A stretch of DNA of 64,000 nucleotides. It comes from Carya illinoinensis (taxonomy: Eukaryota; Streptophyta; Magnoliopsida; Fagales; Juglandaceae). The position numbers and the translations under genes were made by a program. The stretch spans positions 17,523,001 through 17,587,000 of the forward strand of contig NC_056758.1 of NCBI RefSeq assembly GCF_018687715.1, in the 5' to 3' direction. This document shows positions 10,420-20,751 of the stretch, in pieces; position 1 is the first letter of the stretch; each line of letters opens with the position of its first letter. Below the pieces are notes generated by a model. The model did no database searches. It saw nothing but the letters and a program-made list of their open reading frames with translations, and had not been told where the DNA came from.

Positions 10420-12400
10420 GTAAGAATTCTCGAGATAAAAAATCAAGAAGAGAATAGAATCTCCTTTAATATACTCAATATCAAAATCAAAAATACTTAA
10501 AATAGCTTGCCATCTTGCAAATATTTGTTTAGCAGCCAAGTTTTTAACATCTTTGATTAAAACTTTCTTGGTTGATTTATAATTAATTCTAAGTAAAAAC
10601 TTTTGATTAAAAAGATCATCTTAAAATTTAGAAATGCATAATATAATAGCTAAAATTTCTTTTTTAATAGTATTATAATTCTTTTGAGTAGGATTCCAGC
10701 ATCTTGAATAGAATCGAATAATCTGTTCCTTTTCATCTTATAATTTTTGTTTCAAAATTCTTTCATAGCCAAGATCGGAGGTATCTGTTTCAACAATTTT
10801 AAAAGTATTAGGAGATAGGAGTCCTAAGCATGGTAATTTATTAACATGAGCCTTTATTTGTTTTATAATATTTTTATGTTCCTCTGTCCATGGAGGTGGA
10901 TTCTTTTTTAATCTTTTGAATAATGGTTTACATAACGATCTAAGTGCTTGATAAAAATCAGCAACATAATTTAGACTTCCTAAACATCTTTGTAGTTGTT
11001 GCTTATCTTTTATTTCATCAGGAAATTTATTAGCAAATTCTATAGCCCTACTTATTGGGGTAATAGTTCCTTGATAAATATCATATCCAAGGAACCTAAT
11101 CTTGTTTTGGAATAATTTAACTTTAGATGATGAAACTACTAATCCATTTTGTTTAATAATTTGGACAAAGATACTTAGATGCTTCCAATATTGTTCAATT
11201 GATGAAGAGAATATTAATACGTACATTATCTATATAAACTATAGAAAAATGAGTAAAAGGCGTAAATATTTCATTCATAATATTTTAAAATTCACTAGGA
11301 GCATTTTTTAATCCAAAAGGCATAACATTCCAATCATAATGTCTAAATGAGACTGTAAATTCAGTTTTATATCTATTTTTTCAGCAATCTGAATTTGCCA
11401 AAATCCGTTTTTCATATTAAATTTTAAAAATATAGTAGCATCATAAAGTGGAGATAACAAATCTTTTTTATTAGGAATAGGGTATCTAATCCATTGTAAA
11501 ACTTTATTTAATGACTTATAATTTATGACTAATCTAGGAACACATCTTTCTAATTCTGCTTGCAGCACAACTCCATGGTGATTTGCTATTTCTAATAAGT
11601 CCTTTAGATAATAAATCATGAATTTCTTGTTTACAAAATTCTAATAATTCCTAATTCATTTGAATGGGTCTGGCTTTAGTATGAAGATTCTTTTTAGAAA
11701 ATTCTTTTTCATAAGGTAATTCAACTATATGTTGTTTTCTGTTCCAAAAAGCATTAAGTAAATTAGAACATACTTTTTTTTCAATTATATTTTTAAAATT
11801 ATTAATTTTTTGAATTAATAAAGGATCTTTTAATTATTCTTCAATTCTTTTATATTTTAATTCTTGTTTTAAGAAATTTATTTATTTTTCTTTCCTTTTG
11901 ATCTTAACTTTTGTTAAAAAATTAATTTCTTTAAGACCGGAGGAAATAAAAATTAATTAAGGCTTCTTTTAAGGAATTAATTTCTCTTGAGACTGGAGGA
12001 AATAAAAAATTAAATTGAATTTCTTTTCCTAATATTTTAGTAGAAATTCATTCTTCTGTTAAAGAGAAAGGGTAAACTAGAGCAAGAAATGAGTTTCCTA
12101 ATATTACTCTAGTGTTGATATTTTTCACTAGAATAAATGTTGTTTTAAAACAAATTCCACTATTACATATATGTGCATTTGATAGTTTATAATTTATGTT
12201 TAATTTTTCTCTATTAGCTTGAGATAATGTCTCTTTTGTTTTTTCAAAATATTTAGAAGGTATTATTCATTCTTGTATGTAATTTAGATTTGCACTTGTA
12301 TCTAATAAAGCGATTGCAAAAAAAGAGAATTCTTCATTAATAGAAATAGTTACTTTAGTATACTATTTTTGAAAATTCATCTTATTAAGTATATTTATAA
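10420..12400 (-). pseudogene. Pararetrovirus protease, reverse transcriptase and RNase H, broken
   Basis: Reading on the minus strand, a protease active-site block (ALLDTSA) is seen near 12290-12315. The reverse transcriptase follows at about 11619-10940 (VINYKSLNKVL, IRYPIPNK, KFNMKNGFWQIQI). The RNase H region lies at about 10745-10420 (FYSRCWNPTQKNY, ILAIILC). The polymerase catalytic motif at about 11215-11230 reads YIDN where YIDD is expected, and a stop and frameshift at about 11226-11308 split the domain. Both changes alone would abolish activity. The order protease-RT-RNase H without integrase separates this from Ty3/gypsy elements and supports Caulimoviridae. Confidence 0.8.
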
Positions 12401-13017
12401 AATTATCTGATTCCTCTTTACTAATTTTTGCTGAGCTTTCTCCTTGTTCTTTTTAGGAGTGTCATTATTTTTATCTATTTTTAATATTATGATTTCCTGT
12501 AATAATTGTTCATTAGAAACTTCAAGTTTAGTATTAGAAGCTTTCAAATTTCTAATTTCTTTTTCTATTTCATTAATTTCTTGCTATAAATCTTTTAAAG
12601 TAATATTTTGTTTTTCCAATTGGAATCTATTTACTATTTCTAGAAAATTATATGATGAGGGGTTTGAATTAGGTTAAGAAGTTTTGGGATTAGTAAAAGT
12701 ATCTTTTAATTTTTCTAAATATTCTTTCCTTTCCTGTGAATTATTAATTTTATCTATTAATTCTAATATAATATTTTCATATAATGATAATACATTAATA
12801 GTTTTGTTATATATACAATTATTTTTATCTAGGTAATTACAAACATGAATGTTTTCTTCTTCTGACTCGTTATCAAAAGATTGTTCTGATAAACTTGATT
12901 CTTTTAATTAATAAATTTCATTTTCTTCTGAAGAGATTTTATCTTTCTCACTTAATTGTATAAAAATATTTAGTAATTTTTCTTTTACTTCTTCAAGTAT
13001 ATCTAATTCGTTAAGTT

Positions 13018-13939
13018 TTTTTTTTAACCTTACAAGTAGATGCATAATGCCCAACCTTTCCACATTTATAACAGACAATTTGTTTTTTCTTTTTATTAAA
13101 CTTTTTTGTACCCTCTACTGGTTTATTATATACTTATTTTTCTTTTAGCTTTTTGTAAGGTTTTTTATATTTTCTTTTTTAGTTGGATAAGTTTTATAAT
13201 TTTTTTTTCCCTTTTTACGTCTTATTGAAGGAGCTAATAATGAAGAATAACCAAACTATTCACAAAAGATACCTAATTATTTTGTAGCAAATTTCTTTTT
13301 TCTTTTTTTTTTTTCCATTTGCTTTTTTAATCTCAAGTCGTTACACATAATCAAACCAGTTCTATTAATAGAAGATATTATATCTCCATATGTGAGATTA
13401 ATAAAATCAATAGTACTATCTGATTTTACTAAAGATTCTCGTACCTTTTGGGCGAAGTAATATAGAAGTCTGGTTATGAACTTTTCCTTCCAGTATGATT
13501 GTTGGCAGTCATTTCTAATCATAACTTTAGTTAGAATGATATCTTTATACCATCTAAAATTGGATAATTGATGACATCTTAAATTAATTAATAAATCACT
13601 AGTTCTTTCTTTAAATTGAAAAGGATCACCTACAAAATATTTTGTTAATATAAATATTAGAGTATTAACAGAATCTTCTATAACTTGACCATCTTTTGTC
13701 TTAATCTCTTGCATATTTTCATCATGTTTATAAGCACTTAATATTTTTATTCTTTGTTCTTGTGTAAGATAATGATCCCACCAGCCTTTTAATTGGCTAG
13801 TAAAACCTATAATTAGAACATGTGCTACTTGATCTGTCTTCCTACTGGCTTTATAAACATTAACTACCATAATCATTTCTTGAAAATGATTTAATATTTC
13901 ATATTCAGAAAATCCATTCATATAATGCATCTGGTGCAA
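13018..13939 (-). pseudogene. Pararetrovirus capsid protein with CCHC zinc knuckle, broken
   Basis: A 220-codon open segment (13939-13277) contains LKGWWDHYL and a central GDPFQFKER block and ends in a Lys-rich tail, as in Gag-like capsid proteins of this family. About 200 bases further on (13018-13075) the minus strand encodes a CCHC zinc knuckle (CYKCGKVGHYASTC). The two parts are separated by stops in an AT-rich decayed stretch. Capsid followed by protease and polymerase is the expected polyprotein order. Confidence 0.65.
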
Positions 13940-14084
13940 AAGTAGATCTTACTATATGTTCTCTTTCCTCAAATTGTATATCCGAAGGGGTAGGCTTTGG
14001 GTACCAATTACTAGTAATAGAAGTATGCCTTGCAGATTCCCTAGAATAAAATTTCCTAATATGATTTCCTTTAATCTTGTTTAT

Positions 14085-14752
14085 TTATATTTCTTTAAAT
14101 TGATCTTCAATAGTATTAATTTCAGAATCAGATAAATCAGATGAATATGTTTTACTTAATACATTAATATAAGATTGTCTTGAAGTGGATGCAGTATTAT
14201 CAATATTTAATTTTTCTAATTTGCTAAAGATTTGTTCTAACAAATCTTCTTTGGTCTTAGAAAAACTGGATTTTAAGTGAGCAGGTATTTCATGGGGAAT
14301 AAATGAAAGAATTTCTCTAATTTCTTTAAAATGAGTTTTAATAGGGGATATTAGATTTTCAATTCTTTCTAATTGTTTACTCATAGTTTTTAAATATAAA
14401 TTAGTATAATTATTTTGTTGAATTATATTATCAGTATTTTTAGTTTTTGGAGAAGTTAACATCTTTATTGGTAATGCTAAATTTGTGTATTTCTTTGATT
14501 ATACTTAATAGCTTCGAAATGAGGGTATTCTTCATAAATAATTTGATTATTTTCTACTCTAACCCATTGATTAGTAGTCCTATTTATAGTCGATAACTGA
14601 TTTGATTTATATATTTCAAACCATTTAAAGAAATGTATATTAATCTGTATACTTTTTAAATATTCATAGTATTTTATTTGGATATAGTCTCTTCCTAATT
14701 TTGAAAACATAGAGAAAAATACAAATCTTTTCTGTTTATTTTCTTCTTTCAT
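14085..14752 (-). pseudogene. Linker region between movement and capsid domains of the pararetrovirus
   Basis: Two short open segments (14752-14477 and 14462-14085) follow the movement-protein region. The first carries FFKWFEIYK, an aromatic block typical of this region in related viruses; the second is polar, with heptad-like Leu/Ile spacing that could form a coiled coil. Upstream, at about 14975-15075, the nonapeptide SRNRSQNFD occurs twice within about 60 bases. I do not recognise a catalytic function. Confidence 0.45.
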
Positions 14753-15265
14753 ATAATCTTGTTTAAGTTATTCTTTATTAATTTTAAATTTTTCTTGACT
14801 CAGGATAAATATTTGGGCATCATCTCCAACCACTTGTGAATATATTAGAGAAGAAGGTTCTTTATTATGATGGGGATTAGATGAGGATGCTAAATCAAGG
14901 TAATTGACTGAATATATCGATATATCAATAATATTTTTAGGAATAACTCCCCGGACTTAAGTATCTAGATTTTGAGATTTGGCATCAAAATTTTGTGATC
15001 TATTTCTAGATATTGAAGTCATTGCAGATCTATTATCAAAATTTTGTGACCTATTCCTACTAATTGTAGATCGTGGTGTATGGTAACTGGATGGTGCTGG
15101 AGAAGAATAATAAAAAAATGATTTCCTAAAAGGTTGAAAGGTAATTTGGACTATTTCGTCCTGGTTTTGATCTATATATTCTAGATCATCTTTAGAATTA
15201 TTTTCTACTTTTGGTAATGGAATAATATTTTCTAATTGCCATTCATTAGGAAGAGTAATCTGATT

Positions 15266-16063
15266 CTAATTAATCGGTTTAGAAATTTGTATGCTAGAAT
15301 TTGGTGTACTAAATTGCAATAATAATGTGTAGCCTTTTGGGCTAGTAATAAGAGCTTGTGGCTCTAATGTTATTTTCATTAATTTATAATGGATCCTATA
15401 TACTATAGTTAAAGGATGCGATCCTTTCATCATATGATATCCATTTATTTTAATATTTAATGTTAAGGCATGTAGAATATTAACGTCAAATAATGAAAGT
15501 GAATAATTAGGATAGCAATTAAAATATACTAGACCTTGGAACAGGCTAGATTCAACCATGCCAAGTAATAAACCATGGAAATTATAATGTCTTCCATCTC
15601 TTAAACAGAGTAATACCGAAGCATTTAGTCCATTTCTGGTAAGTAATTTTACGGTCACTTGTACCAATCCAATATGTATGAATGAATATTTCTGATCCTT
15701 ATAGTGTTTAATGGCTTCTTTTGTTAATAATTGTATTGGTTCATAGTCATTATTTAGGCTAATAGTTTTTTCTACTGTTTTAATTGCATAATTTGTAAGA
15801 AATGATAATTTTGAGGAAAAAGTTGATTGTTTATATATTTGACTTTTAGGTACATTAGGAATTGTCCAATCTTGTAAACTTCTTTCGACATCTATTATGT
15901 TATAATCTTCTTGATTTACATTTTCAGTTTCTAAAGATGTGTTGATAGTAGATGTTTCAAGTTTGAATAAAGAATTCATTGAAACAGAATTTTTATGCAA
16001 AGATTTCCTATATAAAAAAGAAATAAGTAGATTAAGATATTGAGGGAACACCACTAGGACCAC
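15266..16063 (-). pseudogene. Pararetrovirus movement protein domain (30K superfamily)
   Basis: A 265-codon open segment on the minus strand carries the core of a plant-virus 30K-type movement protein: IHIGLVQVTVK, a following beta-rich block with DGRHYN, LGMVESSLFQG and VYFNCYPNY. The natural start is probably an internal Met near 15980 (MNSLFKL), since the first 25 or so residues look like read-through of the leader. The segment ends at an in-frame stop at 15266, after which polyprotein sequence continues. It is the least damaged viral domain here. Being an isolated remnant it is annotated as a pseudogene. Confidence 0.7.
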
Positions 16064-16219
16064 CCTTAAAGCCTTCTTGGCATGAACGGACTAACCAACG
16101 GATTTTCATGACTTACCATCACAAGATTCTCAATATACACTATTTTCTTTTATGTAGGTTACCGTTTGTAAATAGCCTGCTAGAAATTCAATGGTGAAAT
16201 TTCTATAGACATTAGGAAT

Positions 16220-16248
16220 TTCGTGAAAACTTCGTAAGTTTTCACGAA
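16220..16248. other. Perfect hairpin, 13-bp stem and 3-base loop
   Basis: TTCGTGAAAACTT is followed by CGT and then its exact reverse complement. It lies in the pararetroviral leader upstream (in viral sense) of the movement-protein region. Caulimoviridae leaders fold into large hairpins; whether this stem is part of one is inference. Confidence 0.6.
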
Positions 16249-16314
16249 TTGACTAATCGCATAGGTTTTAGTCCGTCAACATAATTAGTGTTATCACTCA
16301 CTTGGTGCCAGAAA

Positions 16315-16672
16315 TGTAATTTTTAATTTTTTGAGATAGTTAGAAGTGTCAAAATACGTTATGGTTTACTCCACTAGACTTAATTGATTATTTAGGATTT
16401 TATGGTACAATAACCCATTTTCTTAATTTTCGGACAAAACGCCTATTCGAAACTGTGAATTTATTTTTAGGGGCACTTCAGAGTTGAATTTTGGTAAACG
16501 ATTTTCACTGTAGATTAATATAAATATTTAGGATTTTTCAGTACTAAGTTTATTATGCATTTCTTTGGAGTGAATAGTAACTTAGATAAGCGTATTAAGT
16601 GCATTTTCAAAATCACAGTATGGAATGTCCAAATTAAGTTCAAGAAGTTTTATTTGAACACTTGGCAACATC
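16315..16672 (+). repeat. Fragment of an unassigned repeat (left half), split by a chromovirus insertion
   Basis: Starts TGTAATTTTT and is non-coding. It continues at 21414 once the chromovirus (16678-21408) and its TTAGC duplication are removed. The composition and TG start could be those of an LTR, but no matching end is seen. Confidence 0.35.
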
Positions 16673-16677
16673 TTAGC

Positions 16678-18739
16678 TATGATGACCCGCTTTTGAGTGT
16701 ATTTTCACTGAAGGGTTGTTTTTATTTTAATTAATATATTAGTTTATTTATTTTAATTTATTGCGTTTTAAAATTGGTTTTAAATTATTTGATGTTGTGT
16801 TTTATTTATTTTATTTTAGTCGTTTTACAGTTTTTAATCTTGTTTCGGCGATTTTGTTTTGTTTTCCCGGAAGGAGGATTAGACCTCATCTTTTTTTCCT
16901 ACATCTTTTTTTTTCCTTTTTCCTTTTTTCTTTTTCTCTTTCTTTTTCTTCTTTCTTTTTCTTTTTCTTTCTTTTCTTTTTCTTCTTTTTTTCTTTCTTC
17001 CGCATGCGCGTCGACCCCGTCTCTCTCTCTCTCCTCCTCTCCCATGCCGGAGTTGCTTTCTGCCCTCGACCCGCCGCCGTGCGGCACACCGCCCATACCG
17101 TTCGAATTCCCTCCCTCCGGCGCAACCCCCCACCAATTTCCAGCCCCATCCGGCCAGCCGTTTGGCCGGAAAACACCCTTAAAGCCCCCATGGTTTTTGG
17201 CTCAATCCGCTGCCGTCGCTCCACCTCCGGCCACCATTTCTTCACCACTTCATGACCGGTCCCTTGCCGTCCTAACCGACCTATTTTCGGCCTCCAATAG
17301 TCATCGGAACAGCTCCCACGAGCTAGCTTTCCTTTTTGGAAAATCCGACCTCTCTCCGCTGTTTCTGTCGCCACCCACGGCCAACCACCACTTCCAGTAG
17401 CTTCATAATCATCCCTAGACCATTCCCTATCAATCCCAAGCCCTGGCTTGTCCCCGTTCAAAAGTGGGTATTTTACAACCCACGACCACAGTGAATTTTC
17501 ACTGTAACGTTACTTTTTCTCCGCCGTTTGCAACGCCGAGTGTTTTCTAAAAATACCATATAGCGCTGTAAGTATTTTTCAAACCCTATTTTCAGATTTA
17601 AATATATATTGCTCGTTCAATAATTTTATCTACTGGTTGGTTGATTCCGGACTGAGTCCGAGGAGTTCGGGGGTCAAATGGATGGAGGACGGAGTTGCTT
17701 GTTTTATTGATATATGTTGGTTGCTTATTTTTGTGCATTGATATGGCATTACATGGTGCATGCACGTGTGTTTTTGTTCAAGCGTAAAAAGCCTGTGTAT
17801 TGGCGTAAATGGACTTTCGGGTGCGTATGTATCACGACCCCAAGCCGGGATGGGGTATTATCTCGGTGGAGCTCCTCTGATCACTCGGGAGTGGAATAAA
17901 CTGAGTGATGTCCCCTGGGTTGTCGCTGGGCAACAACGGGAGCTGGGGCTAGGGGTTGCTTGGCTACGAACGCGCCGGGCGCGGAACCAGGCATCGCTCT
18001 ACACACCGACTCCGTGGCCCTTCGCTGGCGAGGGCTAGAAGATGCTTGGCTACGAACACGCGGGGCGTGGAACTGGGCATCGCCCGTTAGGTGTCACATG
18101 CGTAGTGGTACTCTGCGGTGTGGCACTGGAGCCAGGGTGTGCGGATGACCCCTAGGGGAGGTCATGGCGCATACAGATAAAATGGTTTTTGGTTTGAGAC
18201 AGTTATAGAGGCCAAATGTGACTTTTGGCGTGGTTTTTTGGAAAAGATGTGTTTTTGGGCCAAATGGGATTTTTGGCGTGTGTGGAAAATTATGTTTTTG
18301 GGTTTTGTGCATTGGGCATCCTTCATGCATTTTGTTTGATTTCTATATGTTTTTATCTGGTGGTGTTTGAGTTTTACTTACCTGCGGTACCATTTTTGGT
18401 TCCGTAGCTTTTGGTGCAGGTTTTGAGGATGAGGAGGAGGAGGCTGAGCCCGAGGATGCGGCTCCGCCGGGTTGCTGATGTTATGCTTTATATTTGGTTT
18501 AAAACTATATTAGTGTTTTGTAATATTTTATTTATGTATGTTTTAAACAGCTTGTATTACGTTAAGAAAAATTCTGGTACTTAGTTGTTTGGCATTCGTT
18601 ATCCGCTGCGTGTTTCTTCGTGCACATATGTTGTCTTTGCACACACATGGCACCCGTCGTTAGGGTGGTGACCCGGGTTGTCACCATCCGGACGTCTCGA
18701 TTTCCCCGCGTCCGTGCGTGGGGATTTGGGAGCGTCACA
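16678..18739 (+). repeat. 5' LTR of the inverted chromovirus
   Basis: About 2.06 kb. Landmarks shared with the other family LTRs are an AT-rich first 200 bases, a long polypyrimidine tract (about 16890-17000), a GC-rich proline-codon-like block, and a duplicated GCTTGGCTACGAACGC segment (about 17955-18085). An acidic open frame lies near 18420 and the end reads GGGAGCGTCACA. Confidence 0.85.
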
Positions 18740-18741
18740 GG

Positions 18742-18753
18742 TGGTATCAGAGC
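18742..18753 (+). other. Primer-binding site (initiator-Met tRNA type)
   Basis: TGGTATCAGAGC starts two bases after the LTR end, the standard plant tRNA-iMet primer site. Confidence 0.9.
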
Positions 18754-18837
18754 GGTTTGGCTCTGGGTAAAACCACATGTCCCGTAGGTAGTACCAGAAT
18801 GATTTTAAAGTTGTGTTTTAAAAAAAAAAAAAAAAAA

Positions 18838-19068
18838 AGAGATGTAGGAAACACAGATGAAGTCTAATCCTCCTTCTGGAAAAACAAAACAAAACCGCCG
18901 AAACGAGATTAAAAACCGTAAAACGACTAAAATAAAATAAATAAAACACAATATCAAATAATTTAAAACCAATTTTAAAATGCAATAAATTAAAATAAAT
19001 AAACTAATATATTAATTAAAATAAAAACAACCCTTCAGTGAAAATACACTCAAAAGCGGGTCATCACA
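18838..19068 (-). repeat. Inverted 5' tip of an LTR
   Basis: The reverse complement matches the first 230 or so bases of the family LTR, from TGTGATGACCC to the beginning of the polypyrimidine tract. It abuts a run of about 19 A residues (18819-18837), probably the junction site. Directly outside, CTCCCCTCCT (19071-19080) is the reversed polypurine tract. Confidence 0.85.
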
Positions 19069-19187
19069 TCCTCCCCTCCTTAAAAATAAATTTCGTCCTC
19101 GAAATTTGCAAGATCAACCACCAACTTAAAGAAGCCACATAAAAACACATAAACCACCTGCGACCAAGATTAAGATACGTACCTTCA

Positions 19188-20751
19188 TTACTCAAACAAG
19201 TATGGGTACTGCTCCCTCATGTCCGCTACTCGCTCCCAAGAGAAGTCTTGTGCTAACGGATCTCCCCAAGCCACCTTAACCAAAGGTATCGTCTTGGACT
19301 TCAACTGTTGCTCCTTCCAATCCATGATCTGCGACAGAACAACTTCATAAGTGAGATCCGGTTGCAACTGAATACCCGCTGGGTCGACGAAGCGTGGCTC
19401 TTGCTGTCCAAAGCTCTTCTTCAGGGATGATACATAGAAGACATCATGAATATCCCAAAATACTCTGGCAAAGCAACTCTATAGGCAACGGACCCTACCT
19501 TCTCCAGAATCTGAAAAGGGCCGACATACCTCGGATCCAACTTCCTCTTCTTACCAAAACGCTTAACACCTCTCATGGGAGAGACTTTGAGATAAACCCA
19601 ATCACCAACTTCAAAAGATAACTCTCTCCTCCTGGTATCAGTGTAACTTTTCTGGCGACTCTGAGCTGCCGCCATTTTATCTCTGATGACCCGGACTTGG
19701 CTTTGCATCTCTTGAATTATTTCGTGTCCAATAATCCTACTCTCCCCGACTTCATCCCAACACAAGGGCGACCTGCATTTTCTCCCGTAAAGAGCTTCAT
19801 AGGGAGCCATCTGAATGGTCGCATGGAAGCTGTTATTATATGCAAACTCGATGAGCGGCAAATGGTTTTCCCAACTCCCTTGAAATTCCATGACACATGC
19901 TCGCAACATGTCTTCAAGGGTCTGAATCGTGCGCTCTGATTGGCCGTCTGTCTACGGGTGATATGCAATACTGAACTTTAACTTAGTACCCAAAGCTGCC
20001 TGCAAACTCTTCCAGAACTGCGACGTAAACCATGGGTCTCGATCCGAGACTATACTCTTTGGTATGCTGTGCAGCCGCACTATCTCCTTGACATACAAGC
20101 AGGTCAACTTACCCAAAGAGTCGGTGTTATTAACAGGCAGGAAATGAGCACTTTTCGTTAACCGGTCAACAATCACCCAAACAGAATTTTTCCCACTAGG
20201 CGTTCTCGGCAAACCCACTACAAAGTCCATCGTGATGTCATCCCATTTCCACTCAGGAATAGGGAGGGGTTGGAGCATACCTGCAGGTCTTTGATGCTCG
20301 GCCTTCACTTGACAGCATGTGTGGCATTTCTCAACATATAAGGCAATATCCTTCTTCATTCCATCCCACCAGTAATTTTTCTTCAGGTCCCGATACATCT
20401 TTGTACTGCCGGGATGAACTGAATAAGGGGCCGCATGAGCTTCCGCCATGATCCGTTCTTTGAATTCTGAATCTTTAGGGACCACCCTGCGATCTCGAAA
20501 CCGAAGTATCCCATCGTTATCCATGCTATAATGCAATGACCCTCGAGATTTTCTGACTCTTTTTCTAATATTCAGCAGCTTCGGATCCTTCCTTTGAAGA
20601 GTCTTCAATTCTTCAAAATCGGTTACCCGAATATCCATAACTGAAGATAAAATCTCTTCTTGCTGCGAACTCTCAATAAGGAGCCTTCTCATCCCACAAA
20701 GCAACGAATCCAATTCTGACGGCTCGACTTCATCTTCCAAGTGCGACTTCC
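19188..20751 (-). pseudogene. Inverted 3' half of chromovirus pol: integrase and chromodomain
   Basis: On the minus strand this encodes the end of RNase H (RKSHLEDE), an integrase with HHCC zinc finger ([11 protein letters not shown]...CHTC) and the core (DFVVGLP; SDRDPWF). A GPY/F-type module follows (DPRYVGPFQIL), then a C-terminal chromodomain ending with the stop at 19188. Frame breaks occur near 19950 and 19425. The residue order is the same as in 27430-28996 and identity is very high by eye. The block has been cut from its gag, protease and RT, so it cannot function. Confidence 0.9.

Larger units (their letters stand above)
8640..16310 (-). mobile_element. Endogenous plant pararetrovirus (Caulimoviridae, florendovirus/petuvirus-like), degenerate
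   Basis: Read on the minus strand, the order is leader, 30K-type movement protein, linker, capsid protein with a CCHC zinc knuckle, aspartic protease, reverse transcriptase, RNase H, a second proline/serine-rich ORF, then a promoter-like intergenic region. This is the gene order of Caulimoviridae with a single large polyprotein, and the extra downstream ORF points to florendoviruses. There are no LTRs. The length of about 7.7 kb matches one viral genome unit. Many stops and frameshifts break every domain and a polymerase catalytic residue is lost, so it is a fossil. The exact ends are not defined; the right edge is set where the leader gives way to an unrelated repeat near 16315. Confidence 0.8.

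Noticed and set aside
16310..16325. CTTGGTGCCAGAAATG read as a primer-binding site
   Set aside because: It resembles the plant Met site only loosely, is on the opposite strand to the pararetrovirus and has no LTR end directly before it.
16761..17461. Long ORFs on both strands in the LTRs (polypyrimidine tract and Pro/Ser-rich block), also at 22100-22671, 29235-29783, 47913-48377 and 51797-52280
   Set aside because: They come from a Phe/Lys-rich pyrimidine run and a GC-rich non-coding block. The open frame changes from copy to copy, so no protein is conserved.
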